Assembly (NCBI GenBank): GCA_900545365.1
Contig: UQYL01000009.1
Span: forward strand, 1 to 55,319
Direction of reading: 5' to 3'
From: an uncultured Dialister sp.
Lineage (GTDB): Bacteria; Bacillota; Negativicutes; Veillonellales; Dialisteraceae
DNA: 55,319 nucleotides
Shown here piece after piece: positions 33,655 to 41,333 of this stretch. The notes under the pieces are model-generated. The model had not been told where the DNA came from and did not search any database. It worked only from the letters and a program-made list of their open reading frames with translations. The position numbers and the translations under genes were made by a program. How positions within the stretch are numbered: the first letter of the stretch is position 1; each line of letters opens with the position of its first letter.

Positions 33655-34706
33655 TCGTCCGCCCCCTCGATCTCTTCATCCGTGGCGCATTCCCGGTACA
33701 CGAGGAGCGCCGTGTCGAGCATCTTCATCTGGATCGCCGCGCCGGACGCTTCGCCCAGGCGGAAGCCCAGATCCACATATTCCGCAAGTCCCAGCGCCGC
33801 CAGCGCCTTCTTATGCGCCTGCTCCCGGGAGCGGTGCGACGCCATCACGTAATGGATGGACTCCGGCGCGAGCGCCCTGGCGATGAAAGCGCACGCCGTC
33901 GTATTGAATCCGTCAATGACCGTCACGGCCCGGCCCGCCGCCGCGCCGAGGATGACGCCCACGAGACAGCCGAATTCAAAGCCCCCCACCTTGGCAAGCA
34001 CATCGAGCCCGTCGTCGGGATTGGGCTGATTCACATCGAGCGCCTGCTGGACGAGCTCCACCTTGCGGCGGAGACGCTCGTCGGAAATATTCGTCCCCCT
34101 GCCGGTCACCTCGACGGCGTTCCACCGGTTGAAAGCGCCGATGATGCACGCCGCCGACGCCGTATTGGAAATGCCCATCTCGCCGATGAGGAAGACCCGG
34201 TATCCTTCCCCGATTTTTTCCGAGGCGATCTCGATGCCCGTCTCCACGGCCCGCACCGCTTCTTCCCGGCTCATCGCGGGGCCTTCGGACATGTCCTCCG
34301 TGCCCCAGGCGATCTTTCTGTCGAGAAGGCCCGGCGTGCCGCTCATATCATGGGCGATGCCCATATCGACGACCACCATATCCGCGTTGCAGTATGCCGC
34401 CAGCGCGTTCGCCCCCGCTCCTTTGGAAACGAGGTAATTTTTCGTCATCCCCACCGTGGTGGAGACGGGATAGGCGGAAATATTGTGGCGGGCGATGCCG
34501 TGATCGGCGCTGGCGATCACCATGCACCGCTTCGGGATGTCCGGCGCGTCCGTTCCCACCGCGCCCGCGTACTGCACGGCCATGTCCTCCATCTTGCCGA
34601 GCCCGCCCATGCCGAGATATAAATGACGCCACCGCGTCCGCACCCGGCGCATCGCCTCTTCATCGAGCGGGCGGATCGCTTCCAGCGTTTCGTCTAAAAG
34701 TCCCAT
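33651..34706 (-). CDS. cobT: CobT-like phosphoribosyltransferase, first subunit (ArsAB-like)
   Basis: This 351-residue CobT homologue keeps the catalytic parts its partner has lost: ASADHGIA (about residue 65), GEMGISNTASAA (175-186), GLDVLAKVGGFE and RLGEASGAA, whose Glu319 matches the catalytic Glu of Salmonella CobT. Conversely the N-terminal LTKPxGSLGRLE box is degraded to YLGMGGLGKMED. The complementary losses suggest an obligate heterodimer with the next gene, as known for ArsAB. It transfers phosphoribose from nicotinate mononucleotide to a base; whether benzimidazole or phenol/p-cresol cannot be read. ATG at 34706 follows CAGGAGG with four bases. Confidence 0.85.
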   Translation of the reverse strand: MGLLDETLEAIRPLDEEAMRRVRTRWRHLYLGMGGLGKMEDMAVQYAGAVGTDAPDIPKRCMVIASADHGIARHNISAYPVSTTVGMTKNYLVSKGAGANALAAYCNADMVVVDMGIAHDMSGTPGLLDRKIAWGTEDMSEGPAMSREEAVRAVETGIEIASEKIGEGYRVFLIGEMGISNTASAACIIGAFNRWNAVEVTGRGTNISDERLRRKVELVQQALDVNQPNPDDGLDVLAKVGGFEFGCLVGVILGAAAGRAVTVIDGFNTTACAFIARALAPESIHYVMASHRSREQAHKKALAALGLAEYVDLGFRLGEASGAAIQMKMLDTALLVYRECATDEEIEGADE

Positions 34707-34764
34707 CTGACCTCCTGATCTCCGCTTCCGCGGAGGAATCATCAAAAATTTTTCAGCTTCCCTT

Positions 34765-34773
34765 ATTATAGCA
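34765..34773 (-). promoter_or_regulatory. Extended -10 promoter of the CobT-like/LarC-like operon
   Basis: TGCTATAAT on the minus strand with no clear -35. No cobalamin riboswitch box is visible in the leader (34707-34764). Confidence 0.6.
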
Positions 34774-34837
34774 GAAAAGGAAAAATCGCCGCCCGATGAG
34801 GAGCGGCGCGGGGAAATCCGCCGGAAAATTTCCCGCC

Positions 34838-34866
34838 TTGTTTCCGCCGGGGGAAATCTCTACAAT
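34838..34866 (+). promoter_or_regulatory. Promoter of the aldehyde dehydrogenase gene
   Basis: TTGTTT (34838-34843), 17 bases, TACAAT (34861-34866) on the plus strand, 49 bases before the start codon. Confidence 0.6.
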
Positions 34867-34915
34867 AGGAATAAGAAATGCCTCTTTATTTTTTCTGCGC
34901 AGAGGAGGTCAGAAG

Positions 34916-36334
34916 ATGGACTTTGAAAAACTGTATATCGACGGCGAGTGGACGCCCGCTTCGTCCGGCGAATGGATCGATGTGGAAAATCCCGCGGACA
35001 TGAAGATCTTCGCCCGCGTGCCCCGCGGCGCGGCGGAAGATATCGACCGGGCGGCGCGCGCCGCGAAGGCCGCTTTCCCCGCGTGGGCCGCGAAGCCTTT
35101 ATCCGAGCGCATCGCCCTCATGGAAAGATTCCTCGCCATTTTCCGCTCCCAGGAAGAAGAGATCATTGACCTGGAGATCAAAGAGCTCGGCGCGCCGTGG
35201 GCTTTCGCGAAATCGTCGCACTGCGAATACCAGTACACCCGCGTCCGCTCTTACATCGACCTCGCACCGGAAGTGCCCATGGTCGAAAAAATGCCTCTCT
35301 CCACGGTCTATCGCGAGCCGGTGGGCGTCATCGGCTGCATCACGCCGTGGAACTATCCCCTCGGCCAGGTGGTGCAGAAAGTCATTCCCGCGCTCCTCAT
35401 GGGGAATACGGTCGTCCTGAAGCCGTCGCAGCACACGCCGCTCTCGTGCTACCTCATGGCGGACGCTTTCGACCGGGCGGGATTCCCGAAAGGCATATTC
35501 AATATGGTCACCGGCCGCGGCGCGGAAGTGGGCGATGCCATGGCGACCCATCCGATGATCGACATGATCTCTTTTACCGGCTCCACCTCGGGAGGCATCC
35601 AGGTCGCCCGGCAGGCGCTCGGCACGGTAAAGCGCATCACCCTTGAACTGGGCGGGAAGTCTCCGGATATCTTCCTCCCCATGGACGACTACGATACCGC
35701 CATCCGGTGCTGCTTCAATTCCATCTTCCTCAATTCCGGCCAGACCTGCACGGCCCTCTCCCGCCTCATCATCCCGAAATCGGAAGAAGCGAAGATCGAG
35801 GCGCGCCTCGCCGCCATTGTGAAAGAATACACCGTGGGCGATCCCGCTGATCATTCCGTGAAAGTCGGTCCCCTCGCCTCGCTCTCCCAGTACAGGAAGG
35901 TCCGGAGTTATATCGAAAAAGGTTTGTCCGAAGGAGCGCGGCTCCTCGCCGGCGGCGTGCCGGGCGATCCCGTCCGCGGCTACTATGTGGAGCCGACCAT
36001 CTTCACCGGCTGCACCATGGACATGACCATCGCCAGAGACGAGATCTTCGGCCCCGTGCTGTGCGTCTTCACCTACGAGACGGAAGACGAAGCCGTGGCC
36101 CTCGCCAATGACACCCGCTACGGTCTCAATGCCGCCGTGTACGGCCCGAAGAAAAGAGCCGTCGCCGTCGCGAAAAAGATCCGCGCCGGGAACGTGTATA
36201 TCAATGACAGCCCCCGCGACACCGCCGCGCCTTTCGGCGGCTACAAAGAATCGGGCCTCGGCAGAGAAGGCGGCGTGTACGGCATGCTGGAATTCACGCA
36301 GCAGAAAGCGCTCTTTGACACCTGCGCCGAATAA
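34916..36334 (+). CDS. NAD(P)-dependent aldehyde dehydrogenase
   Basis: A 472-residue member of the aldehyde dehydrogenase superfamily, oxidising an aldehyde to its acid. The nucleophile is Cys278 in NSGQTCTALSR, the general base Glu244 in LELGGKSPDIF, the oxyanion Asn146 in TPWNYPLGQ, and the NAD segment is VLKPSQHTPLS. The C-terminal PFGGYKESGLGREGG is typical. The substrate is not determined; the overall look is nearest to the betaine/aromatic-aldehyde group. ATG at 34916 has GAGGAGG upstream; the longer frame to 34796 crosses the promoter. A membrane-anchored protein gene follows 15 bases later. Confidence 0.95.
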   Translation: MDFEKLYIDGEWTPASSGEWIDVENPADMKIFARVPRGAAEDIDRAARAAKAAFPAWAAKPLSERIALMERFLAIFRSQEEEIIDLEIKELGAPWAFAKSSHCEYQYTRVRSYIDLAPEVPMVEKMPLSTVYREPVGVIGCITPWNYPLGQVVQKVIPALLMGNTVVLKPSQHTPLSCYLMADAFDRAGFPKGIFNMVTGRGAEVGDAMATHPMIDMISFTGSTSGGIQVARQALGTVKRITLELGGKSPDIFLPMDDYDTAIRCCFNSIFLNSGQTCTALSRLIIPKSEEAKIEARLAAIVKEYTVGDPADHSVKVGPLASLSQYRKVRSYIEKGLSEGARLLAGGVPGDPVRGYYVEPTIFTGCTMDMTIARDEIFGPVLCVFTYETEDEAVALANDTRYGLNAAVYGPKKRAVAVAKKIRAGNVYINDSPRDTAAPFGGYKESGLGREGGVYGMLEFTQQKALFDTCAE

Positions 36335-36349
36335 AAGAAAGGATATCCC

Positions 36350-36955
36350 ATGAATCGACTCCTTTGCCGCATCCTCCTCACGGCGCTCCTCATCGCCGCC
36401 GCGGCGGCGGCCTTCTACTTCGGCTACTGGCGGGGAACGCCTAATTACGCCGCCGGAGAGATCCGTCAGGCCGTAGTCAATAAAGACTACCAGCTCTTCC
36501 AGGAGCGCGTCGATCTCCGCCGCGTCTACGGCTACGCCCTGGACGACATCGCCGCGGAGATCGCCGAAACCGGCAGCACGGGCGAGCGCTTCGCCTCGGG
36601 CTTCATGAAAGCCCTCAAAAAGCCCCTCGTGGACGAGCTCATCCGCCAGACGGAAAAGAAATTCCGCCAAGACGCTCCGGAAAGCGGCTCCCCCCTCTCC
36701 GTGCTGGCTGACACCGCCGAGACCTACGTCGGCTCCGCCGCCATTTCCCTCACGGACATTTTCGACATCCGCGAAGAAAACGGCATGACCGTGGCCAGCG
36801 TCCGCCTCCGCGACAAAGACCTGGACCGCGATTTCATCTGGCAGGTGCAGATGGAGAAAGACGTGAACGGCGCCTGGATTGCCGTGCGCGTGCTGAATCT
36901 CCGGGAATACCTGGCCGAACGAAAAGCGGCGGAAGCGGAAAAGATGAAAAAATGA
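36350..36955 (+). CDS. DUF2939-like membrane-anchored protein
   Basis: The 201-residue protein has one N-terminal membrane segment (about residues 7-28, alanine-rich) and an exported domain. TPNYAAGEIRQAVVNKDYQLFQERVDL is broken here only by description: the APxYAL/Y..I..A...D...F...VD pattern (residues 31-55) is that of DUF2939 proteins, whose function is unknown. A charged tail rich in Lys and Glu ends it. It is in the same unit as the aldehyde dehydrogenase and ends at a terminator. Confidence 0.7.
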   Translation: MNRLLCRILLTALLIAAAAAAFYFGYWRGTPNYAAGEIRQAVVNKDYQLFQERVDLRRVYGYALDDIAAEIAETGSTGERFASGFMKALKKPLVDELIRQTEKKFRQDAPESGSPLSVLADTAETYVGSAAISLTDIFDIREENGMTVASVRLRDKDLDRDFIWQVQMEKDVNGAWIAVRVLNLREYLAERKAAEAEKMKK

Positions 36956-36959
36956 GCAT

Positions 36960-36990
36960 CAGAAAAGGCCCCTTTGGGGGCCTCTTTTTT
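36960..36990. terminator. Bidirectional terminator between the DUF2939 gene and rlmI
   Basis: AAAAGGCCCC pairs with GGGGCCTCTTTTTT around TTTG. It lies between convergent genes, with A-rich and T-rich flanks. Confidence 0.85.
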
Positions 36991-38209
36991 ATACCACCTG
37001 GAAAAGGAAAAATTTCAGATAATACGTCTCCGGCACCGTCATGAGGATGGGATGATCCGGCGCCTGCTGGCGGAATTCGATCTGCCGGAGCGCCACGCCC
37101 GCGTCGCGGGCCGCTTCCTTCACCATTTTCACGAAAAGCTCTTCACTCATGAAGTGAGAGCACGAACACGTCGCCAGATATCCGCCGCGGGGCAGGATCT
37201 TCATGGCGCGGTAATTGATCTCCCTGTACCCGCGGAACGCCGCCTGCCTCGTCTCCGCGGACTTCGTAAACGCCGGCGGGTCGAGGATGATGTAATCATA
37301 GCGGTGATCCTTCTTTTTATCCAGTTCCGTAAGATAATCGAAGACATCCGCCTGCACCGCCGTGACAGCGAGGCCGTTCATCTCCGCATTATGCGCCGCC
37401 ATGGCCACCGCCTCCGCGGAAATATCCAGCGCCGTCACGGATGCCGCGCCGCCCTTCGCCGCATTCAGCGCGAAAGCGCCGGTATGGGTGAAGCAGTCCA
37501 GCACATGCCGTCCCCGGGCGATCCCCGCCGCGGCGAGACGGTTGAATTTCTGGTCGAGGAAAAATCCCGTTTTCTGTCCGTTCTCCACGTCCACCTCATA
37601 GCGGATGCCGTTCTCCGTGATCTCCGCGAGCGTCTTCTCCGCCGCCGGGTCGAGGAGAGGCGACCGGTAAAATCCCTTGTATTCCTCCATTCCCTCCAGT
37701 TCGCGGATCTTCACATCGTTCCGCTCATATACGCATGACACAGGAAGGCCCCGCTCCCGGAGCACTTCGATGAGCCCGTCCAGCATCTCCCGCTTCCGCC
37801 GCTCCATGCCGAGAGAGAGGGTCTGCACCGACAGCACGTCGCCGAAGCGGTCCACGGTGAGCCCCGGCAGCTGATCGGCCTCGCCGAAAATGAGACGGCA
37901 GCAGTCCCGATCCTCCGGGCGCATCACCTGCATCCGGTAATCCACGGCGTAGACGGCGCGGCGTTTCCAGAATGCCGGGCCGAACGTGTCATTGGCATTC
38001 GTCGAAAAAATGCGCACCGTGATCTTAGAATGGGGATTATAAAAACCGCTGCCGATGAACTTTCCCTTCTTCGACACGGCGCGGACGATATCGCCGGGAA
38101 CGATGCCCTCCTCCGCCGCTTCGATCTCCGTGCCGTAGATCCAGGGATGCCCGCCCCGTGCGGCGAGCTCCGCCCTCTTGCTGACCACCACTTTTTTCAG
38201 CGCTTCCAT
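36989..38209 (-). CDS. rlmI: Class I rRNA large-subunit methyltransferase (RlmI family)
   Basis: Methylates a cytosine of 23S rRNA; 406 residues. An N-terminal PUA domain (KVVVSKRAELAARGGHPWIY, DIVRAVSKKGKFIGSGFYNP) precedes the Rossmann methyltransferase with QKTGFFLDQKFNR, the SAM motif VLDCFTHTGAFALNAA, and the DPPAFTKS catalytic motif IV. The later TCSCSHFM carries cysteines found in this group. The ATG at 38209 has AGGAGG four bases upstream, and an extended TGGTACAAT promoter lies at 38242-38250. Confidence 0.93.
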   Translation of the reverse strand: MEALKKVVVSKRAELAARGGHPWIYGTEIEAAEEGIVPGDIVRAVSKKGKFIGSGFYNPHSKITVRIFSTNANDTFGPAFWKRRAVYAVDYRMQVMRPEDRDCCRLIFGEADQLPGLTVDRFGDVLSVQTLSLGMERRKREMLDGLIEVLRERGLPVSCVYERNDVKIRELEGMEEYKGFYRSPLLDPAAEKTLAEITENGIRYEVDVENGQKTGFFLDQKFNRLAAAGIARGRHVLDCFTHTGAFALNAAKGGAASVTALDISAEAVAMAAHNAEMNGLAVTAVQADVFDYLTELDKKKDHRYDYIILDPPAFTKSAETRQAAFRGYREINYRAMKILPRGGYLATCSCSHFMSEELFVKMVKEAARDAGVALRQIEFRQQAPDHPILMTVPETYYLKFFLFQVV

Positions 38210-38265
38210 AGGTCCTCCTGTGCGATACAAAATTTCCTTTGATTGTACCACACCTCACACAAAAC

Positions 38266-38293
38266 AAAAATCCCCGCCCTTTCGGGCAGGGAA
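38266..38293 (-). terminator. Terminator after the transporter gene
   Basis: CCCTGCCC pairs with GGGCGGGG on a GAAA loop, followed by ATTTTTGTTTT on the minus strand, just past the transporter stop. Confidence 0.85.
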
Positions 38294-38298
38294 CCGGA

Positions 38299-39525
38299 TC
38301 ATACCAGAAATGTAAGCAGGAAACACACCGCCGCGTCGGCGAGGATGATCGGGCGCTGCCAGAGATTGGCCTCCCGCCTCGACGCGCCGGGCACGACCTT
38401 CACCACAAGAGACAGCGACGTCACCGCGCCGCCCGTCAGGAAGAGCTGCATCACCGCGCATCCCGTCACCGCCGCGAACGTCACCGCCATCGGATCGCAG
38501 CCCATTTCCATAACGATCTGCGTCACCGGAAGAACGATCGCCGCCGACGCCGCCATGGACTGCGTAAAGAGCCCGGCCAGCGCGGAGACCAGGAAGAGCA
38601 TCTGCACCGGCGCAAAAGACAGGAACGGCTCCGCCGCGCGCACCGCCAGATTGATGAATCCGACCTGTTCCATCACTTCCGCCATGAAATACAGCGACAG
38701 CGCCGCCATGATGGGAATGGATATCCCGCTCATCATGGCATTCTCCCCTTCCTTCATAGAAAGCCCCGTCAGCGCGCACACGAAAAGCCCCGTCCCCAGT
38801 CCGGCGAGAAATATGGGAACCCCCGAAAAAATCGCCCCGCAGAGGACAGCGAAAGGAAGCACAGCCTTCCAGAGCGGCGGCAGTCCGGCGAGAGCCTGCG
38901 CCTCTTCGGCCTCCGCCGCCTCGCCTCCCATTTCCCGGCGCGCGCGGAGATAAGCGAAGATCAGGATCCACACGCCGCCTGCGAATCCCCACAGATTGAA
39001 CTCTCCGAAAGAAACGCCGGTCACCGTAAGAATGGCAATGACCGTGGGATGGGTAAAGCCGCACGCATTAGCGAGCGCATTGGACAGCGCGATCATGCCA
39101 GCGGCCTTGTGCGGCGGCATCCCCAGCCGTATCGCCGCAGGCCCCGCGGCAGCCGCCGTCAGGTAGGGCTGCGTAAAAGCGGAGAGAGTCCCCAGAAGCG
39201 CTGCCGCGAAGCCCGCCGCTGCCGCAACGCCCGGCGCGCCGCCATGCTTTCTCCCGCTCTCCATGAGCTTGTACAGGATCGCCTCCATGCATCCCGACTG
39301 CTTCATGACGCCGATGAAAAGCAGTATCCCCAGCATATCCACCACCGGCAGAGGGCGGAGCGCCCCTTTCAGCAGCGCGGGCACCGCACCCGCCGCGTCG
39401 CCCATGAGCGGAACGCCTGCCGCGAGAAGAGCCGCCACCCCACCGATCACCGCCGTCACATACATCGGCACTCTTCCCGTGCTCATCGCCAGAAGCGCCG
39501 CGATCAGGATCCCGTCCGCTGTCAT
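38299..39525 (-). CDS. Multi-pass membrane transporter, ion-transporter superfamily type
   Basis: A 408-residue, strongly hydrophobic protein with about ten to eleven membrane segments in two halves, separated by a charged cytoplasmic loop (ARREMGGEAAEAEEAQ, about residues 200-215). The N-terminal half has a re-entrant-like FTQPYLTAAAAGPAAIRLG, with a matching FTQSMAASAAIVLPVTQ in the second half; paired motifs like these occur in GntP/DctM/ArsB-type transporters. I cannot name the substrate; an organic acid or ion is most likely. An extended -10 (TGTTATAAT, 39596-39604) lies upstream. Not in an operon. Confidence 0.7.
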   Translation of the reverse strand: MTADGILIAALLAMSTGRVPMYVTAVIGGVAALLAAGVPLMGDAAGAVPALLKGALRPLPVVDMLGILLFIGVMKQSGCMEAILYKLMESGRKHGGAPGVAAAAGFAAALLGTLSAFTQPYLTAAAAGPAAIRLGMPPHKAAGMIALSNALANACGFTHPTVIAILTVTGVSFGEFNLWGFAGGVWILIFAYLRARREMGGEAAEAEEAQALAGLPPLWKAVLPFAVLCGAIFSGVPIFLAGLGTGLFVCALTGLSMKEGENAMMSGISIPIMAALSLYFMAEVMEQVGFINLAVRAAEPFLSFAPVQMLFLVSALAGLFTQSMAASAAIVLPVTQIVMEMGCDPMAVTFAAVTGCAVMQLFLTGGAVTSLSLVVKVVPGASRREANLWQRPIILADAAVCFLLTFLV

Positions 39526-39618
39526 CGTCTCCCTCTCTTTCTATAAATTTTATTTTTATTTTATTTTTGTGTCATTTAGAAATATTGACGGGGAAATTAT
39601 AACACGCGCAGCCAAAAT

Positions 39619-39658
39619 AAAATATCCCTTTCCCCGCATAAAGGGAAAAGGATATTTT
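39619..39658. terminator. Long bidirectional terminator hairpin after the amidase gene
   Basis: AAAATATCC (39619-39627) pairs with GGATATTTT (39650-39658), continued by TTTCCC with GGGAAA after a one-base bulge on each side. It can stop minus-strand transcription from the amidase gene before the transporter promoter. Confidence 0.8.
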
Positions 39659-39738
39659 TATACATTGATGATAAAATATTTTTATATTCTATAATTTAAT
39701 TCATTTATAAAAACGCCGCAGGCCTTCATATCTTTCTC

Positions 39739-40536
39739 TCACAGGCTGTACAGTTCCGGACGGCGGTCGCGGAAAACATTGATGCTCTCCCGGATGCCGG
39801 CGATGACGTCGGTGTCGATCGTACCCGTTCTGATCTCCTCTTCCTCGCCGAGATGAAGCAGTTCTTCGCCCCACGGAGAGAGAAGAAGCGAATGGCCGCC
39901 GTACTTCGTCTCTCCCGCCCGTCCGCATTCGTTCACCGCGCAGAAATACATCTGATTTTCAATAGCCCTGGCCTTCGCGAGCGTCACCCAGTGTTCTTTC
40001 CGTACGAGAGGCCACGCCGCGGGCAGGAAGAAAAGATCCGCTCCGGCGAGCGCTTCCGTGCGGATGAGCTCGGGAAAACGCACATCATAGCAGATTGCCA
40101 TGGAACAGGGAATGCCGTCCAGTGTGAAGCGAACCGTATGGTCTCCGCCGGTGAAATAATCCGGCTCTCCCGACGGGCTGAATCCGTGGATCTTGTCGTA
40201 AGAGGCAAGAAGCGCGCCGTCCCGTCCGAAGACATAGCTTCGATTGTAAATCTTCCCGTTTTCTCTCACCGCCGACGAACCTGCGACGAGGTTCACGCCG
40301 CGGGCCTTTGCGAAATTTCCGAAGACTTCCTTTGTCCGCCGTCCCTCCTCATCGGCGAGCTCCGCCAATTTCCCCTCAGGCGTCGGGAAAAAGCCCACAT
40401 TCACCGTCTCCGGCAGCACGAGGATATCCGGCGCCTCCGCCATGGCTTCTTCCATGAGCGCCGCCGCGCGCGCAAAATTCACTTCCGGCTCGCCGAGGCG
40501 CACGTCCATCTGAATCAGACTGATCTTTTCCCTCAT
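39739..40536 (-). CDS. Carbon-nitrogen hydrolase (nitrilase superfamily, omega-amidase-like)
   Basis: A 265-residue amidase with the complete Glu-Lys-Cys triad: Glu43 in LPETVNVGF, Lys115 in YDKIHGFS, and Cys149 in MAICYDVRFPE. The layout and length are those of the omega-amidase/Nit2 type group, which deaminates alpha-keto amides, but other small amides are possible. An extended -10 (TGCTATAAT, minus strand 40572-40580) lies upstream; the gene is divergent from the next one and alone in its unit. Confidence 0.9.
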   Translation of the reverse strand: MREKISLIQMDVRLGEPEVNFARAAALMEEAMAEAPDILVLPETVNVGFFPTPEGKLAELADEEGRRTKEVFGNFAKARGVNLVAGSSAVRENGKIYNRSYVFGRDGALLASYDKIHGFSPSGEPDYFTGGDHTVRFTLDGIPCSMAICYDVRFPELIRTEALAGADLFFLPAAWPLVRKEHWVTLAKARAIENQMYFCAVNECGRAGETKYGGHSLLLSPWGEELLHLGEEEEIRTGTIDTDVIAGIRESINVFRDRRPELYSL

Positions 40537-40637
40537 TTTCTTCCCTTCTTTCTAAAGTAGATTTTGCCTTCATTATAGCACCCTGCCGACTGCTTTCCAT
40601 GGTACAATTGAGAAAAATCATCAGGGAGGGAACATCT

Positions 40638-40958
40638 ATGGACAACCGTTCAGAATTTACGGGCGGCGCGCTGCGCTATCTTTTCTATTGGCTCCTCGGC
40701 TGCCTCGCTTTCAGCTTTACCTTCGGCCTCGCCTTCCCCTGGGTCTATGCCGCCTTCCACCGCTGGCTCGCGGATAACACCCGGATCGACGGGCGGCAGC
40801 TCGTCTTTGAAGGTACGGGCAGCGGCCTTTTCTGGCCATACCTGCTCTGGCTCGTCCTCACCTTCGTGACATTCGGCATCTACAGTTTCTGGCTCTTCAA
40901 AAATCTCACTGCATGGCGGGTGCGCCGCACCCATTTCGCCGCCGCGCCGTTCCGATAA
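40638..40958 (+). CDS. Small DUF898-like membrane protein
   Basis: A 106-residue protein with two membrane segments (about residues 14-40 and 62-86). SEFTGGALRYLFYWL, AFPWVYAAFHRWLADNTRIDG and the TFGIYSFWLFKN segment follow the pattern of one repeat unit of the DUF898 (YjgN) family, which is longer in proteobacteria. Function unknown. ATG at 40638 follows GGGAGGG; an extended -10 TGGTACAAT lies at 40600-40608. Confidence 0.75.
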   Translation: MDNRSEFTGGALRYLFYWLLGCLAFSFTFGLAFPWVYAAFHRWLADNTRIDGRQLVFEGTGSGLFWPYLLWLVLTFVTFGIYSFWLFKNLTAWRVRRTHFAAAPFR

Positions 40959-40979
40959 GCGCAGGCGTCTCCGGCGCGC

Positions 40980-41138
40980 TCATTCCGCCGCGGCAAGAAG
41001 ATTCATAAAGACCTGCGCCGCGCACCGGAAAACTTTCACCGCATTGACTCCATGAAAGGAAACACAGAGAAAGGCCAGGTCCGCCGCTGCTGCCGCGGCG
41101 AGCGCAAAAGCAAGAATTCGTTTCCCCCTTGTTTTCAT
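40980..41138 (-). CDS. Small 52-residue membrane protein
   Basis: Short frame starting MKTRGKRILAFALAAAAA, then a continuous hydrophobic stretch to about residue 27 and a second, shorter hydrophobic end (AAQVFMNLLAAAE). The ATG at 41136-41138 has a strong GGGAGG ribosome site at the usual distance, which supports translation. I recognise no family. The positively charged start and alanine-rich core could be a signal peptide or a single membrane anchor. It sits in the 375-base gap between the DUF898-like gene and groEL. Confidence 0.55.
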   Translation of the reverse strand: MKTRGKRILAFALAAAAAADLAFLCVSFHGVNAVKVFRCAAQVFMNLLAAAE

Positions 41139-41259
41139 AGCTGTCCCTCCCTGCTTTTATCTGAAATTTCTTAGGTTTAACTTATTTTAGATGAAAATAC
41201 TTAGATCTTTAAAAAATTCGTCTTTTATTTAATCTTTTGTAATCCATTCCGCACGCCAC

Positions 41260-41303
41260 AAAAAAAACACCGCACGGGAAATTCCCATACGGTGTTTTTT
41301 ATT
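41260..41303 (-). terminator. Terminator of the groESL operon
   Basis: AACACCGtatGGG pairs with CCCgtgCGGTGTT around AATTT, followed by TTTTTTT on the minus strand, 30 bases past the groEL stop. Confidence 0.9.
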
Positions 41304-41333
41304 TTATAGATTCATCAGAATGGTTTCAGCCGA

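Noticed and set aside
34707..34764. Cobalamin riboswitch before the CobT-like genes
   Set aside because: The leader is short and no B12 box or CCTGCC-type conserved segments are seen.
35099..36670. A 523-codon open frame on the minus strand
   Set aside because: Antisense to the aldehyde dehydrogenase, which has full catalytic motifs.
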